A program made the translations under genes and the position numbers. From contig JAPYOS010000003.1 in the NCBI GenBank assembly GCA_029938085.1, positions 186,001 to 250,000 of the forward strand: 64,000 bases of DNA, in the 5' to 3' direction. Source of the stretch: Oceanospirillaceae bacterium (GTDB lineage: Bacteria; Pseudomonadota; Gammaproteobacteria; Pseudomonadales; Balneatricaceae). The notes below the pieces were generated by a model. The model saw only the letters and a list, made by a program, of their open reading frames with translations, did not search any database and was not told where the DNA came from. Shown here one piece after another: positions 52,747 through 61,522 of the stretch; positions within the stretch are counted from its first letter, which is position 1, and the number at the start of each line of letters is the position of its first letter.

Positions 52747-54261
52747 ATGTTAACTCAAGCCGAATACCTCGCCATTGCCGAGCAGATTAACTTTCCAACC
52801 AATGCGTGGATTGATGGCAGCTATACTCCTGCCATTAACGGTGGCACCTTGGCCACAATCAACCCAGCCACGGGCCAAGAGATTGCTCAAATCAGTGCCT
52901 GTGATGCAGCTGACGTTAATGTGGCGGTAGATAAAGCCCGTCAAGCCTTTGAAGCGGGCAGCTGGAGCAAGTTGCATCCCAGCCAACGCAAACAGGTGAT
53001 GATTAAGTTTGTTAAATTGATTAAGCGCAATCAACAAGAACTCGCGGTGATGGAAGCGTTAGAGAGTGGTAAACCCATTAAGGATTGTGTGTCCATTGAT
53101 GTGCCAGAAACCATTGACTGTATTCAATGGCATGCCGAGGCAATCGATAAAATTTACGATCAAATTTCGCCCTCTGGCGACGCTGCCTTGGGCATGATTG
53201 TGCGTGAACCCATTGGAGTGGTTGCCTGTGTCTTACCGTGGAACTTTCCCATGCTTATGGCGGCATGGAAATTAGGCCCAGCGTTAGCAGCAGGTAACAG
53301 CGTAATCCTTAAACCCGCAGAACAGACCAGCATGAGTTGTTTGCGTTTGGCTCAGTTAGCCCACGAAGCGGGCGTCCCCGCAGGCGTGATTAACGTATTA
53401 CCAGGTTTAGGTGAAACCTGTGGCCAAAGCCTTGGTTTGCATAATGACATTGATGCCGTGTCGTTCACAGGCTCCACCGAAGTGGGCCGGTTGTTTTTGC
53501 AATATTCTGCACAAAGTAACCTCAAGCGTGTGGTGTTGGAGTGTGGCGGTAAAAATCCATGTATCGTTTTAGACGATGCAGAACGTTTAGATGAAGTGGC
53601 TGAACACGTGGTTAACGCGGTGTTCTGGAACATGGGTGAAAACTGTTCATCTAACTCTCGCTTGATCGTTCACAGCGCGATTAAAGAGCAACTGATGGTT
53701 AAGGTGTTAGAGAAAACGCGTGACTGGATCACGGGGGACCCGATGGACCCGCGCAATGCTCTAGGTGCAATGATTAGCCAACAGCACTTTGAAAAAGTGA
53801 TGCAGTATATCGAAGGCGCAAAGCAGCAAGGCGCTGAGTTGATTTTGGGTGGTAGTGCGATAGAGCTTAACAATGGCTTATTTATTGAGCCCACCATTTT
53901 TGATCAAGTCACCAGTGACATGACCATTGCCCAAGAAGAAGTATTTGGCCCAGTGTTGGCAGTCATGACGGTTAACTCTGCGGCAGAGGCGGTGGCCCTA
54001 GCTAACGACACCTGCTACGGTTTGGCGGCGTCGGTTTTCACCAGCAACGCAAGGCGTGCCCACAACGTGGCCCGTGCGATTAAAGCCGGTACCGTGAGTG
54101 TTAACTGTTATAGCGAAGGGGACATGAGCACTCCATTTGGTGGTTACAAATCGTCTGGCTTTGGTGGCCGAGATAATTCATTGATGGCCCATGATCAGTA
54201 CACCGAAACCAAAACCATCTGGATAGATTTATCCACCGAATCTGATTCACAACTGGATTAA
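52747..54261 (+). CDS. aldehyde dehydrogenase, PuuC-like
   Basis: 504 residues. The NAD(P)-aldehyde dehydrogenase catalytic set is complete: N167 in PWNFP, E265 in LECGGKNP and the nucleophile C300 in MGENCSSNS. The C-terminal part VNCYSEGDMSTPFGGYKSSGFGGRD resembles gamma-glutamyl-gamma-aminobutyraldehyde dehydrogenase and related semialdehyde dehydrogenases. It oxidises a semialdehyde, probably one released by the operon's oxidase or lyase. The stop overlaps the next start by one base. Confidence 0.92.
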   Translation: MLTQAEYLAIAEQINFPTNAWIDGSYTPAINGGTLATINPATGQEIAQISACDAADVNVAVDKARQAFEAGSWSKLHPSQRKQVMIKFVKLIKRNQQELAVMEALESGKPIKDCVSIDVPETIDCIQWHAEAIDKIYDQISPSGDAALGMIVREPIGVVACVLPWNFPMLMAAWKLGPALAAGNSVILKPAEQTSMSCLRLAQLAHEAGVPAGVINVLPGLGETCGQSLGLHNDIDAVSFTGSTEVGRLFLQYSAQSNLKRVVLECGGKNPCIVLDDAERLDEVAEHVVNAVFWNMGENCSSNSRLIVHSAIKEQLMVKVLEKTRDWITGDPMDPRNALGAMISQQHFEKVMQYIEGAKQQGAELILGGSAIELNNGLFIEPTIFDQVTSDMTIAQEEVFGPVLAVMTVNSAAEAVALANDTCYGLAASVFTSNARRAHNVARAIKAGTVSVNCYSEGDMSTPFGGYKSSGFGGRDNSLMAHDQYTETKTIWIDLSTESDSQLD

Positions 54262-55592
54262 TGCCAGATCAAATGCGGCCGGTTCAGAGCTTACCGGACT
54301 ATAGGAACGACTGTGGTTGGTATAACAACCTGCCGCAGGCTTCTCTGAGTGCACCCTTAAAGGGGTTAGTGAAGGCCGATATCGCCATTATAGGGGCGGG
54401 GTTTACCGGTTTAGCGGCGGCGCGGCGTTTGGCCGAGTTAGCCCCCGAAAAACACATTGTATTGCTTGATGCGATGGCTGTAGGTATGGCCTCGGCAGGC
54501 CGCAATTCGGGGTTTATGATTGATTTGCCCCATGCCTTAAACAGCCACTCCTATACCACTGACTTAAGCCATGATCATAATATTATTGCCTTTAATCGGT
54601 CGGGCATTAACTATGCAAAAAACATCGTCAAACAGCACAACATAGCGTGTGATTGGAGCGAAAGCGGTAAAATCCATGGGGCTACCTCGGCCAATGGCGC
54701 TAAAAGCTTGGCTTCTTATGGGCGAGGGCTAGCAGCATTGGGCGAACCATTTAGCCATCTTTCTCGCCAACAAATGCAAGACACCACAGGGCTAAATTAT
54801 TACCACAGTGGTGTATTTACCCCTGGCACTGTGCTGATTCAACCGGCGGCGTTTGTACGTGGCTGTGCGCAGCATTTGCCCGCTAACGTGACCCTGTATG
54901 AAAACACACCGGTTACGGCTTACCAATGGGGCCGCCCAAACCTATTAACCACGCCTCATGGCCAAGTGAGCGCTGGCCAAGTGTTGTTATGCAATAACGG
55001 TTTTGCGCAAGCCTTTGGTCAACAAAAAGGGCGCCTAGTGCATGTATGTACCTACGCTAGTATGACGGCTGCGATGACGACCGAGCAGCAACAGCGTTTA
55101 GGTGGTGACCAAAGCTGGGGGCTGATTCCGGCACACCCCGCTGGCGCTACCATTCGCCGTACACCCGACCAACGCCTATTAGTGCGCAGTGTGATTACCT
55201 GTAATCCCAAGTTGAGTTACCGACGCATCAACATGGCCAAGGTTAAGGCACAGCACCAGCTGAGCTATAAACGTCGTTTTAGCGCTTTGCCAGATCTGCA
55301 GTTTGAACACACGTGGGGTGGTTTGTTGTGTTTGTCGGGTAACGAGGCGAGTTATTTTGGCCAATGCCAAGAAGGTGTTTATGCTGCTGTTTGTCAAAAT
55401 GGTTTAGGGGTGGCGCGCGGTACCGCAGCGGGCAAGTTGTTAGCAGAAATGGCCCTTGGCCACGACAGCGAGTTATTACGCCAACAAGTCAATCAAGGCG
55501 GACCCAGTTGGCTGCCACCCAAACCGTTGAGCGATTGGGCGGTAAAGGCAACCCTGATGATGTATAAAATGCGAGCCGGTCGTGAGGCCTAA
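54261..55592 (+). CDS. DAO-family FAD-dependent amine/imino acid oxidase
   Basis: 443 residues. The FAD motif IAIIGAGFTGLAAARRLAEL is at about 40-59, with LDAMAVGMASAGRNSGFMID downstream and a C-terminal HTWGGLLCLSGN region. It is distantly like PuuB (gamma-glutamylputrescine oxidase) and D-amino acid dehydrogenases. Substrate candidates are a secondary amine or imino acid. With the preceding lyase and ALDH it forms a compact three-gene module. Confidence 0.88.
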   Translation: MPDQMRPVQSLPDYRNDCGWYNNLPQASLSAPLKGLVKADIAIIGAGFTGLAAARRLAELAPEKHIVLLDAMAVGMASAGRNSGFMIDLPHALNSHSYTTDLSHDHNIIAFNRSGINYAKNIVKQHNIACDWSESGKIHGATSANGAKSLASYGRGLAALGEPFSHLSRQQMQDTTGLNYYHSGVFTPGTVLIQPAAFVRGCAQHLPANVTLYENTPVTAYQWGRPNLLTTPHGQVSAGQVLLCNNGFAQAFGQQKGRLVHVCTYASMTAAMTTEQQQRLGGDQSWGLIPAHPAGATIRRTPDQRLLVRSVITCNPKLSYRRINMAKVKAQHQLSYKRRFSALPDLQFEHTWGGLLCLSGNEASYFGQCQEGVYAAVCQNGLGVARGTAAGKLLAEMALGHDSELLRQQVNQGGPSWLPPKPLSDWAVKATLMMYKMRAGREA

Positions 55593-55611
55593 GTCAGTGC
55601 CGTTACCACCA

Positions 55612-56571
55612 TTAAAAGCTATTTAATAACCACTGGCTTAACGCTTGTACATCGGGGTGATGTACCAAGTTAGATTTAATGGCGAGGTAATAGCCGCGGC
55701 CGGTATCCCATACCTTGTCGGTGAGCCGAATTAATTTCCCCTGAGCTACCAAATCGCCGGTGGAATGTTCAAAGCCTAAGGCAATACCTTCGCCGTCTAA
55801 CACCGCCTGAATTAACAGGGGGTAATTGTTAAAGGTAAAGCCTGCGGGTATTTTAGCAGTATCATCATCAAGGTCCATGCCGGGCACATCAAAGTGATCT
55901 AACCAAGCAGGCCAGTCGATGGCGTCCCAGCCGATGTTGTCCCACAACTGTTCGTCCAAATGTAATAACCGGTGCTGTAATAGGTCTGCCGCCTGTAGAG
56001 GTGTTTGTCGGTTACTGAGGTACTCTGGGCTGCATACGGGGTAAGCCTGTTCGGAAAATAAATAATGAGTTTGGTTGCCCTGTAATTGGTTGTTGCCACA
56101 GGTGAGGGCAAGGTCTACTTTGTCGCTGCGCAATTCTTGCGCATTGTCCGAGGCGATCACGTGTACCTTAACGTCTGGGTATTGTTGATGAAATGCACGA
56201 ATGCGTGGCATTAACCAAAAGCTAGAAAAACCCAAGGTAGAGGCAATGGTGATTTGGCCGGTGGATTGCGTGCGGCGTATGTCGCTGCTGACGCTGGCAA
56301 TGTGACCTAGGCCCATCGTCACCGCTTGAAATAGTTTGTGGCCATCTTTGGTGAGTTCGATACGCCTTTGTGTACGGCGGAATACGGCGCAACCTAGTTG
56401 TTCCTCTAAGCGTTTTACTTGGCGGCTTACCGCGGCCTGTGACACGCACAGTTCGTTGGCCGCAAGTGTAAAGCTTAAGTGCCGTGCTGCCGCTTCAAAG
56501 GTCACTAGACCGTTAATGCCTGGTAATTGTTTACGTAACAAAGAACTTCTCCGCGGTCTATGGACTGCCAC
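55612..56571 (-). CDS. GcvA-like LysR-family regulator
   Basis: 319 residues. The N-terminal helix-turn-helix is FTLAANELCVSQAAVSRQVKRLEEQLG (in parts), typical of the GcvA branch. The effector domain runs from about 105. The protein is convergent with the oxidase gene and divergent from mttB. A T-N11-A dyad (56611-56625) lies between it and mttB and is a fitting operator. It probably controls both flanking modules. Confidence 0.9.
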   Translation of the reverse strand: MAVHRPRRSSLLRKQLPGINGLVTFEAAARHLSFTLAANELCVSQAAVSRQVKRLEEQLGCAVFRRTQRRIELTKDGHKLFQAVTMGLGHIASVSSDIRRTQSTGQITIASTLGFSSFWLMPRIRAFHQQYPDVKVHVIASDNAQELRSDKVDLALTCGNNQLQGNQTHYLFSEQAYPVCSPEYLSNRQTPLQAADLLQHRLLHLDEQLWDNIGWDAIDWPAWLDHFDVPGMDLDDDTAKIPAGFTFNNYPLLIQAVLDGEGIALGFEHSTGDLVAQGKLIRLTDKVWDTGRGYYLAIKSNLVHHPDVQALSQWLLNSF

Positions 56572-56610
56572 AGGCCTTTGGCCTTCGCAGTGACGTTATT
56601 CTAAATGATA

Positions 56611-56625
56611 ATAACATTAAGTTAT
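56611..56625. promoter_or_regulatory. LysR-type T-N11-A dyad
   Basis: ATAACATTAAGTTAT: ATAAC and GTTAT are inverted repeats with a five-base centre, and TAACATTAAGTTA fits T-N11-A. It lies in the gap between the divergent LysR gene and the mttB-family gene. Confidence 0.5.
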
Positions 56626-56703
56626 GCGTTGGTACCTAAATGTCGTTTGCATCATAGCTAACAAATGCCTAATTTGGCAGCTAAATATGCCAAAGGATCT
56701 TTT

Positions 56704-58275
56704 ATGACTCATGCTTTTGAACAGGCGACTCGCCCAGTGCGAGGACAACGTAGTGGTGGTCGCGCTAATCGTCAAAAATTACGAAGCCATAACATCGAAC
56801 AAATGCTGCCGCAGTTATGCCATGGTTTGCCTTACACCCAGCCTTTGGATGAGGACCAAATTCGTAAGATCGATGACGCTTCCATGGCTATATTGGAAGA
56901 GGTGGGCGTGGTATTTAGGGACCCTATTGCCTTGGAAGATTGGCGTAAGGCGGGTGCAAGAGTCGAAGGTGATTTGGTCAAGTTTGATCGCCATCATATT
57001 CGCGAATTGATTGCGAGTATACCCACAGACTTTGAGTATCAAGCGCGTAACAGCAATAACAATCTGAAATTGGGCGGCCGTCATTGCATGTTTGTGCCCA
57101 TGACAGGCGCCCCATTTTTACGCGATTTGGACGACAAACGACGCAACCCCACCCTAGACGATTTGGCGATGTTTCATAAGCTAGCGCACATGAGCCCCGC
57201 ATTACATTCGTCAGCCCATCATATCGTCGAACCCATGGATCATGCGGTGCCATGGCGGCATTTGCGCATTACTTATTCGTCCATGAAGTATTCGGACAAA
57301 ACCTTCATGGGCATGACCACCTCTGGAAAAAATGCCGAAGACGTGATGGATATGTGCGACATTTTGTTTGGTAAGGATTACCTCGACCAACACCCTGTAA
57401 CGACCGGCAACATTAACGGCAACTCACCCTTGGTATGGGATGCCACCATGTTGGGTGCGTTACGGGCCTTTGTTAAACGTAATCAACCAGTACTTTGTTC
57501 TCCGTTTGTATTGGGCGGGGCTAATACCCCGGCCTCTACCGTGCCTGCAGTGGTGCAGCTTAATGCAGAAGCCCTTTCTGCCTTGGCTTACACGCAAGTG
57601 GTACGTAAGGGTGCGCCGGCCATTTATGGCCATTATTTGGCTACCGTGTCCATGCAATCGGGTGCGCCTATGGCAGGCACCCCCGAAATTTGTTTAATGA
57701 ACTTTATGATCGGCCAAATGGCGCGCTTTTATGACGTGCCATGGCGTACCTCAAATACCTTGGGCGGTGCCAAAACCTTAGATGCCCAAGCGGGCTACGA
57801 AAGTGGCGTTAACTTAATGGCAGTGATGATGTCGGGGGCTAACTACATTTGGCATTCGGCAGGCTGGAACGAAGCGGGTATGCACTGCTCCACGGCCAAA
57901 TTTATGGTGGATGCCGAACAATGTGCCATGGCGTATCGTATGGCCGAAGGGCCTCGCTGGGATGACTTTGATGAGGCTTTAGCCGCCGTAAGAGATGTAG
58001 GCCCCGGTGGGCATTACCTTGCACACCCCCATACTCAAGATAACTTCCAACGGGCGTTTTATATGCCTAAGTTGTTGGATAACAACAACATTGAACAATG
58101 GATGGCGAATGGCAGTAAAAGCATTACCGAACGTGCCTTAAACTTAGCCAAGGCTAAACTCAATGAATATGAAGAACCTAAGCTAGACCAAGCTGTTAAT
58201 GATGAATTGTTAGACTACATTGCCCGCCGAGAGTCAGAAATTCCTGACGACGGTGGTTTAAACGAAGACTATTAG
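56704..58275 (+). CDS. MttB-family (trimethylamine methyltransferase-like) protein, no pyrrolysine
   Basis: 523 residues from the ATG at 56704, which has AAGGA seven bases upstream; the ATG at 56665 adds 13 residues. The whole family length is read without any in-frame UAG, so it is a non-pyrrolysine member. Landmarks are RKIDDASMAILEEVGVVF, FMGMTTSGKNAEDVMD, GGAKTLDAQAGYESGVNLM, GPGGHYLAHPHTQDNF and MPKLLD. Members such as MtgB, MtpB and MtcB demethylate glycine betaine, proline betaine and carnitine. The corrinoid acceptor gene normal for anaerobes is not visible. It is followed by a demethylase-type flavoprotein eight bases on, which suggests demethylation of a betaine-like compound. Confidence 0.88.
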   Translation: MTHAFEQATRPVRGQRSGGRANRQKLRSHNIEQMLPQLCHGLPYTQPLDEDQIRKIDDASMAILEEVGVVFRDPIALEDWRKAGARVEGDLVKFDRHHIRELIASIPTDFEYQARNSNNNLKLGGRHCMFVPMTGAPFLRDLDDKRRNPTLDDLAMFHKLAHMSPALHSSAHHIVEPMDHAVPWRHLRITYSSMKYSDKTFMGMTTSGKNAEDVMDMCDILFGKDYLDQHPVTTGNINGNSPLVWDATMLGALRAFVKRNQPVLCSPFVLGGANTPASTVPAVVQLNAEALSALAYTQVVRKGAPAIYGHYLATVSMQSGAPMAGTPEICLMNFMIGQMARFYDVPWRTSNTLGGAKTLDAQAGYESGVNLMAVMMSGANYIWHSAGWNEAGMHCSTAKFMVDAEQCAMAYRMAEGPRWDDFDEALAAVRDVGPGGHYLAHPHTQDNFQRAFYMPKLLDNNNIEQWMANGSKSITERALNLAKAKLNEYEEPKLDQAVNDELLDYIARRESEIPDDGGLNEDY

Positions 58276-58283
58276 GTTAGTTT

Positions 58284-60353
58284 ATGCGCCAAGATCCTTT
58301 ACTTCAGAACTTTCAACTTAAACACTTAACCCTGCGTAATCGGCTTATGAGTAGTGCCCATGCGCCAGGTTATATCGAAGACCGCATGCCCAAGGAACGG
58401 TATCGCCTCTACCACCAAGAAAAGGCTAAAGGTGGGTTAGGCCTCACCATGTTTGGTGGTTCTAGTACCGTGTCTGCCGATTCGCCTGCGGCGTTTTCGC
58501 AAATCGACTTGAGTCAAGATAGGGTGACGCCGTGGTTAAAGCAACTCGCCCAAGGGGTACACGACCAAGGCGCAGGCATTATGTGTCAGCTCACGCATTT
58601 AGGCCGTCGCACGCGTTTTGATGTGGAACATTGGTTGCCGCCTGTGGCGCCCACGGCTTTAGCAGAAAGACCCCATGGTAGTGTGCCTGCGCAATTGCTA
58701 GATGCCGACATCAAGCGCATCTTGCAAGACTACAGTAGCGCCGTTTACCGTTGTGCAGAGGCGGGCTTAGATGGCATTGAATTGATGGCCTATGGTCACT
58801 TAATCGACCAATTTTGGACCCCAAAATTTAATCAGAGAGAAGACGTATTTGGTGGCGAATTACACGGACGTTTGGAGTTTACCTACCGGCTATTTGACAG
58901 TATTAGGCAGTCTGTGGGGCATGACTTTATTGTCGGTATACGTATGACGGGTGACGACTTTTTGTTGCACAGTGATGCCGAAAATACGGCTAAACAGGGG
59001 CTCAATGAAGGCGCATGTCTTGCTATAGCCGAGGCCCTGCAAGCCACTGGTCAGTTGGACTTTTTTAACTTTGTGGGTGGTCATCTCACCACTGATATGG
59101 GTTTGGCTGATTGTATTCCGCCTATGGGTAGCGCCAGTTCGCCTTACCTAAATTTGGCAGGTCGATTAAAACAACAGCTGCAGCTACCGGTGTTGCATGC
59201 CACCCGTGTCACCGATGTGGCTACCGCTCGCCACGCTGTCGCCAGTGGTTTGGTTGATGTGATTGGTATGACTCGAGGCCATATGGCCGACCCTCATATT
59301 GTCAATAAAATTAAGGCCGGCCAAGAGCACCGCATTCGCCCCTGCGTGGGTGCAGGTTATTGTTTAGATCGGTTACACGCATTGGGTGAAGCCTTGTGTA
59401 TGCACAATGTAGCCACTGGCCGCGAAGCCGAATTACCCCACGTGATTGCTACCAGCGCCAAGCCCAATAAGCGTGTAGTCATTGCTGGTGCAGGGGTGGC
59501 TGGCCTAGAAGCGGCTCGTGTAGCTGCCAGCCGAGGGCACCAGGTCACAGTCATTGAGGCCACCAATCAGGTGGGAGGTCAACTTAACTTGGCTTCGCAA
59601 CCGCAACGACGCCAAGAAATGCAGGCAGTCAGTGGCTGGCTCTATGGCGAGTGCCAAGCCTTAGGTGTGCAGTTTGAATTTGATATCTGGGCCGATGTGG
59701 ATGTGATTTTGGCGTATGAGCCGCACATGGTTATTGTGGCCACCGGTGGGTTTCCGTTGGAATTACCCATTAAAGCCGGACAACCTCTATTAACCAGCAC
59801 ATGGGACATTCTTACAGGCCAAGTAAAACCTGCCAGCAGGGTTTTGTTGCATGACGAAACCGGTACCCATGTGGGCATGAGCTGCGCCGAATTTATGCTG
59901 CAAAAAGGCACTGAGTCATTAGAGATAGTTACACCGCACCGGTATATAGGCCGCGAAGTGGGCGATGTTAATTTCCCACATTATCTGCGTGGTTTATACG
60001 CCCTTGGTGCTCGCCTGACGCCAGATTGGGAGCTGGTTAACGTGGCGGCTAAGGACGCACAGCTAGAAGCTACACTCTGGAACGAATACAGTAATACCTA
60101 TCAAACCCGCTTGGTAGATCAGGTAGTTGTAGAAAACGGCACCCAAGTGAACGATGAGGTATTTCAACAGTTATCACCGCAGAGTCGTAATTTAGGCCAA
60201 ATAGATTTATCTGGCTTACGTCAGAATACGCCTGCATTACTAGATCTCAATAATGTTGGTAAGTTTTACCTATACCGTATTGGCGACGCTTGGGCGGGCC
60301 GCAGTGTGCATGCGGCGTTGTATGATGCATTGCGGCTGTTAAAAAACTATTGA
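58284..60353 (+). CDS. OYE-type demethylase flavoprotein (DgcA/TMADH-like)
   Basis: 689 residues. The FMN barrel (about 5-350) has LTLRNRLMSSAHAPGYIED (in parts) and GLTMFGGSS, followed by an Fe-S segment and an FAD/NAD-type domain with VVIAGAGVAGLEAARVAAS near 395. The cluster segment reads CVGAGYC...LCMHN, where the second cysteine of the common CxxCxxxC is an alanine. Close relatives act on dimethylglycine, N-methylproline or di/trimethylamine, releasing formaldehyde. It is coupled to the MttB-family gene. Confidence 0.88.
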   Translation: MRQDPLLQNFQLKHLTLRNRLMSSAHAPGYIEDRMPKERYRLYHQEKAKGGLGLTMFGGSSTVSADSPAAFSQIDLSQDRVTPWLKQLAQGVHDQGAGIMCQLTHLGRRTRFDVEHWLPPVAPTALAERPHGSVPAQLLDADIKRILQDYSSAVYRCAEAGLDGIELMAYGHLIDQFWTPKFNQREDVFGGELHGRLEFTYRLFDSIRQSVGHDFIVGIRMTGDDFLLHSDAENTAKQGLNEGACLAIAEALQATGQLDFFNFVGGHLTTDMGLADCIPPMGSASSPYLNLAGRLKQQLQLPVLHATRVTDVATARHAVASGLVDVIGMTRGHMADPHIVNKIKAGQEHRIRPCVGAGYCLDRLHALGEALCMHNVATGREAELPHVIATSAKPNKRVVIAGAGVAGLEAARVAASRGHQVTVIEATNQVGGQLNLASQPQRRQEMQAVSGWLYGECQALGVQFEFDIWADVDVILAYEPHMVIVATGGFPLELPIKAGQPLLTSTWDILTGQVKPASRVLLHDETGTHVGMSCAEFMLQKGTESLEIVTPHRYIGREVGDVNFPHYLRGLYALGARLTPDWELVNVAAKDAQLEATLWNEYSNTYQTRLVDQVVVENGTQVNDEVFQQLSPQSRNLGQIDLSGLRQNTPALLDLNNVGKFYLYRIGDAWAGRSVHAALYDALRLLKNY

Positions 60354-60365
60354 TGGAGAAAGGCT

Positions 60366-60486
60366 ATGGCACGTTTTACCGACAAACGGGTAATTATCAC
60401 GGGAGCAGCAGGCGGTATAGGCCAGACATTGGTCGATCTTTTTTTGCCGTGAAGGGGCTAGAGTGGTGGCGAGTGATCGTCAATAG
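60366..60486 (+). pseudogene. remnant of a short-chain dehydrogenase/reductase
   Basis: ATG at 60366 opens MARFTDKRVIITGAAGGIGQ, the SDR TGxxxGxG cofactor motif. It runs into TGA at 60450-60452 after TTTTTTTGCC. Dropping one C restores LREGARVVASDRQ up to TAG at 60484-60486, after which no SDR sequence follows. Only the first ~45 residues survive. It follows the OYE gene by 12 bases, so it was probably the last gene of that operon, ahead of a deletion. Confidence 0.7.
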
Positions 60487-60558
60487 GCTTGTCACAAATT
60501 GTTTGGTACACTGAATATTCGATTCATTCTTGGACCAGCGGATTTGCCCGAAAAACAG

Positions 60559-61491
60559 ATGCCTGACGCGATTCTGCCATACCTTACGGCGGCCATTGAC
60601 CTTGGTTCTAATAGCTTCCATGTAACGCTTGTTGATACTCGTCCAAACCAAGGTGGCGCGCCTTATACAGTGGTGAGTAGGGCGGGTGAAAAAATTCAAT
60701 TAGCTGCGGGTTTAGATGAAAACAATCATCTTAGTGATGCAGCCATTGATCGTGGTTTAAACTGCTTGCAACGATTAGCGCCAAAGTTGGCTGCAGTCGA
60801 CCCTAAAAACTGCCACGTGGTGGCAACCAATACCCTACGCGTGGCTATAAATAGCGCCGATTTTTTGATTAAAGCAGAAGCAATTTTGGGCGTGCCTATC
60901 CGTGTGGTATCTGGTGATGAAGAGGCTGCTTTAATCTTCACAGGTGTGGTGGGCGAAATCTCATGCACAGAATTTAAAGACAATGACAAATTAGTGATTG
61001 ATATTGGTGGTGGCAGCACAGAATTAATTCAGGGGTGTAATGACCCGCAAATTTTGCACAGCTTTCCCATGGGCTGTGTTGCATTTAGTCAACAATTTTT
61101 CCCCCAACGAAAAATCACCCAAGACGGTATACAACTTGCTGTTAATGCTGCCCAATCTACCATGGCTAACAAACTTCCCTGTTTCCAAGCTAAAGGCTGG
61201 CAGGTATGTATAGGCTCGTCGGGTACAGTCAAAGCACTGGCCCACATTAGTAACTTAAAACAACACGGTATTTGTTATTTAGATCGAGGATCAATGGCTT
61301 TAATAGAGCAAAAAATATTAGCATTTGATGAACTAGATGATGTACAAATAGATGGTTTGCGCCCAGATAGAGGAGAGGTCTTACCGGCGGGTTATGCCAT
61401 ATTAAAAGGCATTATGCTCAGCCTAAATTTAGACCGTATCTACTTTTCTACCGGAGCCTTGCGCGAAGGCGTGTTACTTGAGTCCTTGTGA
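60559..61491 (+). CDS. Ppx/GppA-family exopolyphosphatase / pppGpp phosphatase
   Basis: 310 residues from the ATG at 60559; a TTG at 60499 would add 20 residues of unlikely sequence. Actin-like fold: AAIDLGSNSFHVTLVD (phosphate 1), KLVIDIGGGSTELI (phosphate 2) and CIGSSGTVKAL (adenosine). It has only the catalytic half, without the C-terminal HD domain of the E. coli enzymes. It hydrolyses polyphosphate or pppGpp; the choice is not clear from sequence. It is not obviously part of the catabolic operon. Confidence 0.9.
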   Translation: MPDAILPYLTAAIDLGSNSFHVTLVDTRPNQGGAPYTVVSRAGEKIQLAAGLDENNHLSDAAIDRGLNCLQRLAPKLAAVDPKNCHVVATNTLRVAINSADFLIKAEAILGVPIRVVSGDEEAALIFTGVVGEISCTEFKDNDKLVIDIGGGSTELIQGCNDPQILHSFPMGCVAFSQQFFPQRKITQDGIQLAVNAAQSTMANKLPCFQAKGWQVCIGSSGTVKALAHISNLKQHGICYLDRGSMALIEQKILAFDELDDVQIDGLRPDRGEVLPAGYAILKGIMLSLNLDRIYFSTGALREGVLLESL

Positions 61492-61522
61492 ACGCACCTT
61501 CGCAATGACGTTTTTGTAACAT

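Noticed and set aside
56578-56594. Further copies of the palindromic repeat family at 56578 and 61497
   Set aside because: Only short CTTCGCA[AG]TGACG fragments are seen, without the dyad; too weak to call.
56704-58275. Pyrrolysine-containing MttB
   Set aside because: The gene has no in-frame UAG, and no pyl genes are in the window; it is a non-pyrrolysine family member.
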